Part shown: positions 47,564-49,541 of the stretch, in pieces | How the letters are laid out: each line of letters begins with the position of its first letter | Position numbering within the stretch: the stretch's first letter is position 1 | DNA from: Candidatus Thiodiazotropha sp. (ex Epidulcina cf. delphinae) | GTDB lineage: Bacteria > Pseudomonadota > Gammaproteobacteria > Chromatiales > Chromatiaceae | DNA length: 49,541 nucleotides | Direction of reading: 5' to 3' | Assembly (NCBI GenBank): GCA_025656505.1 | Contig: JAHXHR010000008.1 | Location: 1-49,541, forward strand | Made by a program: the position numbers and the translations under genes | The notes under the pieces: generated by a model | Database searches by the model: none | Told to the model about the DNA's origin: nothing | What the model saw: the letters and a program-made list of their open reading frames with translations, nothing else

Positions 47564-48169
47564 CTAATTTTCCTCTTTTTCGCCTTCGCCGATCGCCTCT
47601 TCGGATCCCTTGATCAGGTTGGCGATATTGGAGCGGTGACGCCAGAACAGAAGGGTCGACATGGCAATCTGCATCGCCACCAACTCTGCCTTGGGCCAGA
47701 TCGCCCACACGATCAGTGGCGCCAAGGCCATCGAGATCAGTGCGGAGAGTGAGGAGATATTGACGACTTTGGCAATGAACAGCCAAACCAGTCCGACTGC
47801 TCCGCCTATACCCCAGTGCAGACCAAACTGCACGCCTAAGGCAGTGGCGACCCCTTTGCCGCCTTTGAAACCGAAGAAAACCGGATACAGATGGCCGAGG
47901 AAGGCGGCCATGCCGGTGAGGGCGAGGATCAGCGGTGTTGCACCGAACAGATGGGCCGTGAGCATGGGAATCAGTCCTTTGATCGAATCTCCCAACAGGG
48001 TGATGGCGGCGGCCTTTTTTCCGCCGATACGCAGCACATTGGTGGCGCCGGGATTGTTCGAGCCTTGGCTGCGAGGGTCGGGTAGCCCCATCAGGCGGCA
48101 TACGATGATGGCGCTGGAGATGGAGCCCATGAGGTAGGCGCCGAAGACGAGTGCGAAATCGGTAATCAT
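47564..48169 (-). CDS. plsY: Glycerol-3-phosphate acyltransferase PlsY
   Basis: PlsY acylates glycerol 3-phosphate with acyl-phosphate, the first step of phospholipid synthesis in most bacteria. The 201-residue protein has about five membrane helices. The three conserved cytoplasmic motifs are visible: GSISSA near residue 15, GSNNPGATNVLR near 36-47 and GFKGGKGVATALG near 100. The gene diverges from folB across about 215 nt. In many relatives it also neighbours tsaD and folB; here tsaD is absent from the window. The MBL-fold gene follows immediately. Confidence 0.95.
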   Translation of the reverse strand: MITDFALVFGAYLMGSISSAIIVCRLMGLPDPRSQGSNNPGATNVLRIGGKKAAAITLLGDSIKGLIPMLTAHLFGATPLILALTGMAAFLGHLYPVFFGFKGGKGVATALGVQFGLHWGIGGAVGLVWLFIAKVVNISSLSALISMALAPLIVWAIWPKAELVAMQIAMSTLLFWRHRSNIANLIKGSEEAIGEGEKEEN

Positions 48170-48384
48170 GCTTCAATTGGAACCCTATGCGCCATGCAGG
48201 TCAAGCCGGGCGGAGAAGATGCCTGGGATTTCAGGCGCCCGGCACTCCTTGCAGGCAGCTCCCAATCCGCATAATCATCGTTTGATGAGCGACAGGTTTC
48301 TGCTCTTTTTGCATACTTCCCTGAGATAATCCAGAATCCGTAGCTTCATCAACAATATTTTTCAATCACACACGGCTTATCGAT

Positions 48385-48741
48385 ATGGATATAGTTTTCA
48401 TCCGGGATCTGCGCATCGATACGGTCATCGGCATCTATGACTGGGAACGGGAGATCAGGCAGACAGTGGTTTTAGATCTTGAGATGGGGGCCGACATCGC
48501 CAAGGCGGCAGAGAGTGACGCCATCCAGGATACCCTGGACTATAAAGCGGTGGCTAAGCGACTTATCGAGTTCGTGAGGGAGAGTGAGTTCCAGTTGGTG
48601 GAGACCCTCGCGGAGCGTTGCGCCGAGATTGTGCTGAGGGAATTCAGCGTACCCTGGGTCAGGATGACCCTCAACAAGGTTGGAGCGGTCAGTGCGGCCC
48701 GCGATGTGGGTGTGATTATTGAAAGGGGGCGGCATGACTGA
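48385..48741 (+). CDS. folB: Dihydroneopterin aldolase
   Basis: FolB converts 7,8-dihydroneopterin to 6-hydroxymethyl-dihydropterin and glycolaldehyde in folate synthesis. The 118-residue protein has the substrate-binding Glu21 in GIYDWEREIRQ, LDYKAVAKRLIEFV, QLVETLAERCAEIVL and the catalytic Lys98 in TLNKVGAV. It lies directly before folK, the next enzyme of the pathway, with an 8-nt overlap, so the pair is translationally coupled. The folB-plsY divergent order is frequent in proteobacteria. Confidence 0.95.
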   Translation: MDIVFIRDLRIDTVIGIYDWEREIRQTVVLDLEMGADIAKAAESDAIQDTLDYKAVAKRLIEFVRESEFQLVETLAERCAEIVLREFSVPWVRMTLNKVGAVSAARDVGVIIERGRHD

Positions 48742-49246
48742 GGATCCGGGGGTGCGTGTTTGGCTCGGCCTGGGAAGCAATATGGCGCCGACGAGACATC
48801 TCCCAGAGGCGTTGCGCGATCTGGGCGATCTGTTCGGCGAACTGTCGGTCTCCCCGGTCTACGAGAGCGAGGCGGTCGGTTTTGCCGGCGACAACTTTTT
48901 CAATCTGGTCGTGGGCATCCGAACCACCCTCACGCCTCGTGAATTGGTGGCGAGTCTGAAGCAGGTCGAGGAGCGGCATGGTCGGCATCGATCCGATAAG
49001 AAATATGTTTCGCGGACCCTCGATATCGATCTACTCACTTATGGTGATCAGGTCATCAACGACGGCTCCATTCAACTGCCGAGGGATGAAATACTCCATT
49101 ATGCCTTCGTGCTGCTGCCTCTTTCAGAAGTGGCGGGCAGTGAAGTGCATCCCCGGACAGGTCGCACCTACGATCAGTTGTGGGAGGTGTTTGATAAACA
49201 GGGCCGGTCTCTCCGGCGAGTCGATAGGGGGTTGGGTTTGTTGTGA
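48734..49246 (+). CDS. folK: HPPK, 6-hydroxymethyl-dihydropterin pyrophosphokinase
   Basis: FolK pyrophosphorylates the FolB product with ATP. The 170-residue protein has WLGLGSNMAPTRHLPEAL at the N-terminus, SPVYESEAVGFAGDNFFNLV, the positive loop HGRHRSDKKYVSR and the metal-binding RTLDIDLLTYGD. The C-terminal PRDEILHYAFVLLPLSEVA is typical. The frame opens at a TTG at 48719, but ATG 48734 (MTEDPGVRVWLG) inside the folB end is the more likely start, with AAAGGGGG just upstream. Confidence 0.95.
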   Translation: MTEDPGVRVWLGLGSNMAPTRHLPEALRDLGDLFGELSVSPVYESEAVGFAGDNFFNLVVGIRTTLTPRELVASLKQVEERHGRHRSDKKYVSRTLDIDLLTYGDQVINDGSIQLPRDEILHYAFVLLPLSEVAGSEVHPRTGRTYDQLWEVFDKQGRSLRRVDRGLGLL

Positions 49247-49270
49247 CTCTTTAGGGTCTGCCGACAGGCC

Positions 49271-49461
49271 CTAGTGTACTGTCTCATACTAATGCGTGCC
49301 TCCCTCCGGGTGTGACGCCGGGCCGTCGTCCGCGTTGTTGCGTGGCTTGGAAAGGGCGCGCCATTCCCTGCGCCATGCGCCTAGCACCCCAAGGGCGCTT
49401 CCTGCGGGGCGCGGCCAATGGCCCGGTGTCACGCTGATATTACTATGAGGCAGTACACTAG
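49271..49461. mobile_element. Short element with 21-bp terminal inverted repeats
   Basis: CTAGTGTACTGTCTCATACTA at 49271-49291 is the inverse of TACTATGAGGCAGTACACTAG at 49441-49461 with two mismatches. The interior (about 150 nt, GC-rich) has no credible gene. A truncated relative sits at 29402-29473. Small size, terminal inverted repeats and a second solo copy fit a MITE-like non-autonomous element mobilised by a transposase encoded elsewhere. A CTAG tetramer at each outer end could be part of the termini or a target duplication. Confidence 0.6.
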
Positions 49462-49541
49462 GGGGTGTTCTCAATCATCGTTCGCGGCGTGATTCCGGCC
49501 CTTTTCCGCGCCGGCGGCGTTGCGATTCGTTGCAATAGAAT
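49462..49541. other. Window end, no supported gene
   Basis: The remaining 80 nt after the inverted-repeat element contain no recognisable start of a gene or structural element. Confidence 0.4.

Overview
The window is chromosomal DNA of a gammaproteobacterium. The first 3.8 kb is accessory sequence; the rest is dense housekeeping gene content. The gene order (mraZ to ftsZ, then lpxC, dciA, an M23 peptidase, secA, argJ and a Nudix-ThiE fusion) is typical of Gammaproteobacteria. A contiguous tkt-gap-pgk-pyk-fba block, with a Calvin-type class II aldolase, suggests an autotrophic lineage such as a Chromatiales-like sulfur oxidiser. That placement is inference: no RuBisCO or sulfur-oxidation gene lies in the window.

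Region 1 (1-3780) is a patchwork. It has two copies of a structured RNA-like repeat with compensatory base changes, flanking an AT-rich cysteine-containing orphan gene. Next come the 5' part of a group II intron without its reverse transcriptase, the C-terminal remnant of a VapC (PIN) toxin gene, a lysine/proline-rich hypothetical protein and a 32-residue membrane peptide gene. The RNase P RNA gene follows with its own promoter. Two tandem 40-bp repeats, each carrying a complete sigma70-like promoter, and an array of MraZ boxes then lead into the dcw cluster.

Region 2 (3781-21544) is a complete division and cell-wall cluster, all on the plus strand and mostly joined by 1-4 nt overlaps: mraZ, rsmH, ftsL, ftsI, murE, murF, mraY, murD, ftsW, murG, murC, a small orphan ORF, murB, ddl, ftsQ, ftsA, ftsZ. 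Together they make UDP-MurNAc-pentapeptide (meso-DAP type), lipid I and lipid II, and the divisome core. Region 3 (21697-29381) holds lpxC, convergent dciA, an M23 peptidase, secA, argJ and the Nudix-ThiE fusion.

Region 4 (29382-37010) has a minus-strand PilZ protein divergent from an RpfC-like hybrid histidine kinase. The minus-strand methyl-cycle genes metK, ahcY and metF follow, with an SAH riboswitch in the ahcY leader, then a divergent thioredoxin-fold protein. Region 5 (37294-44366) is the tkt-gap-pgk-pyk-fba block, closed by a strong terminator. Region 6 (44505-49541) holds glutaredoxin, purC, a solo Xre/MbcA/ParS-type protein, an MBL-fold hydrolase with plsY, folB-folK, and a short element bounded by inverted repeats.

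Several short dispersed repeat families occupy intergenic space. They are a bipartite palindrome (32358 and 46445), a 21-bp inverted-repeat element (29453 solo; 49271-49461 complete) and a TAGCCCGGAT-type hairpin motif (29427, 32451, 44489), which overlaps stop codons of two genes. No tRNA, CRISPR array or intact insertion sequence was seen.
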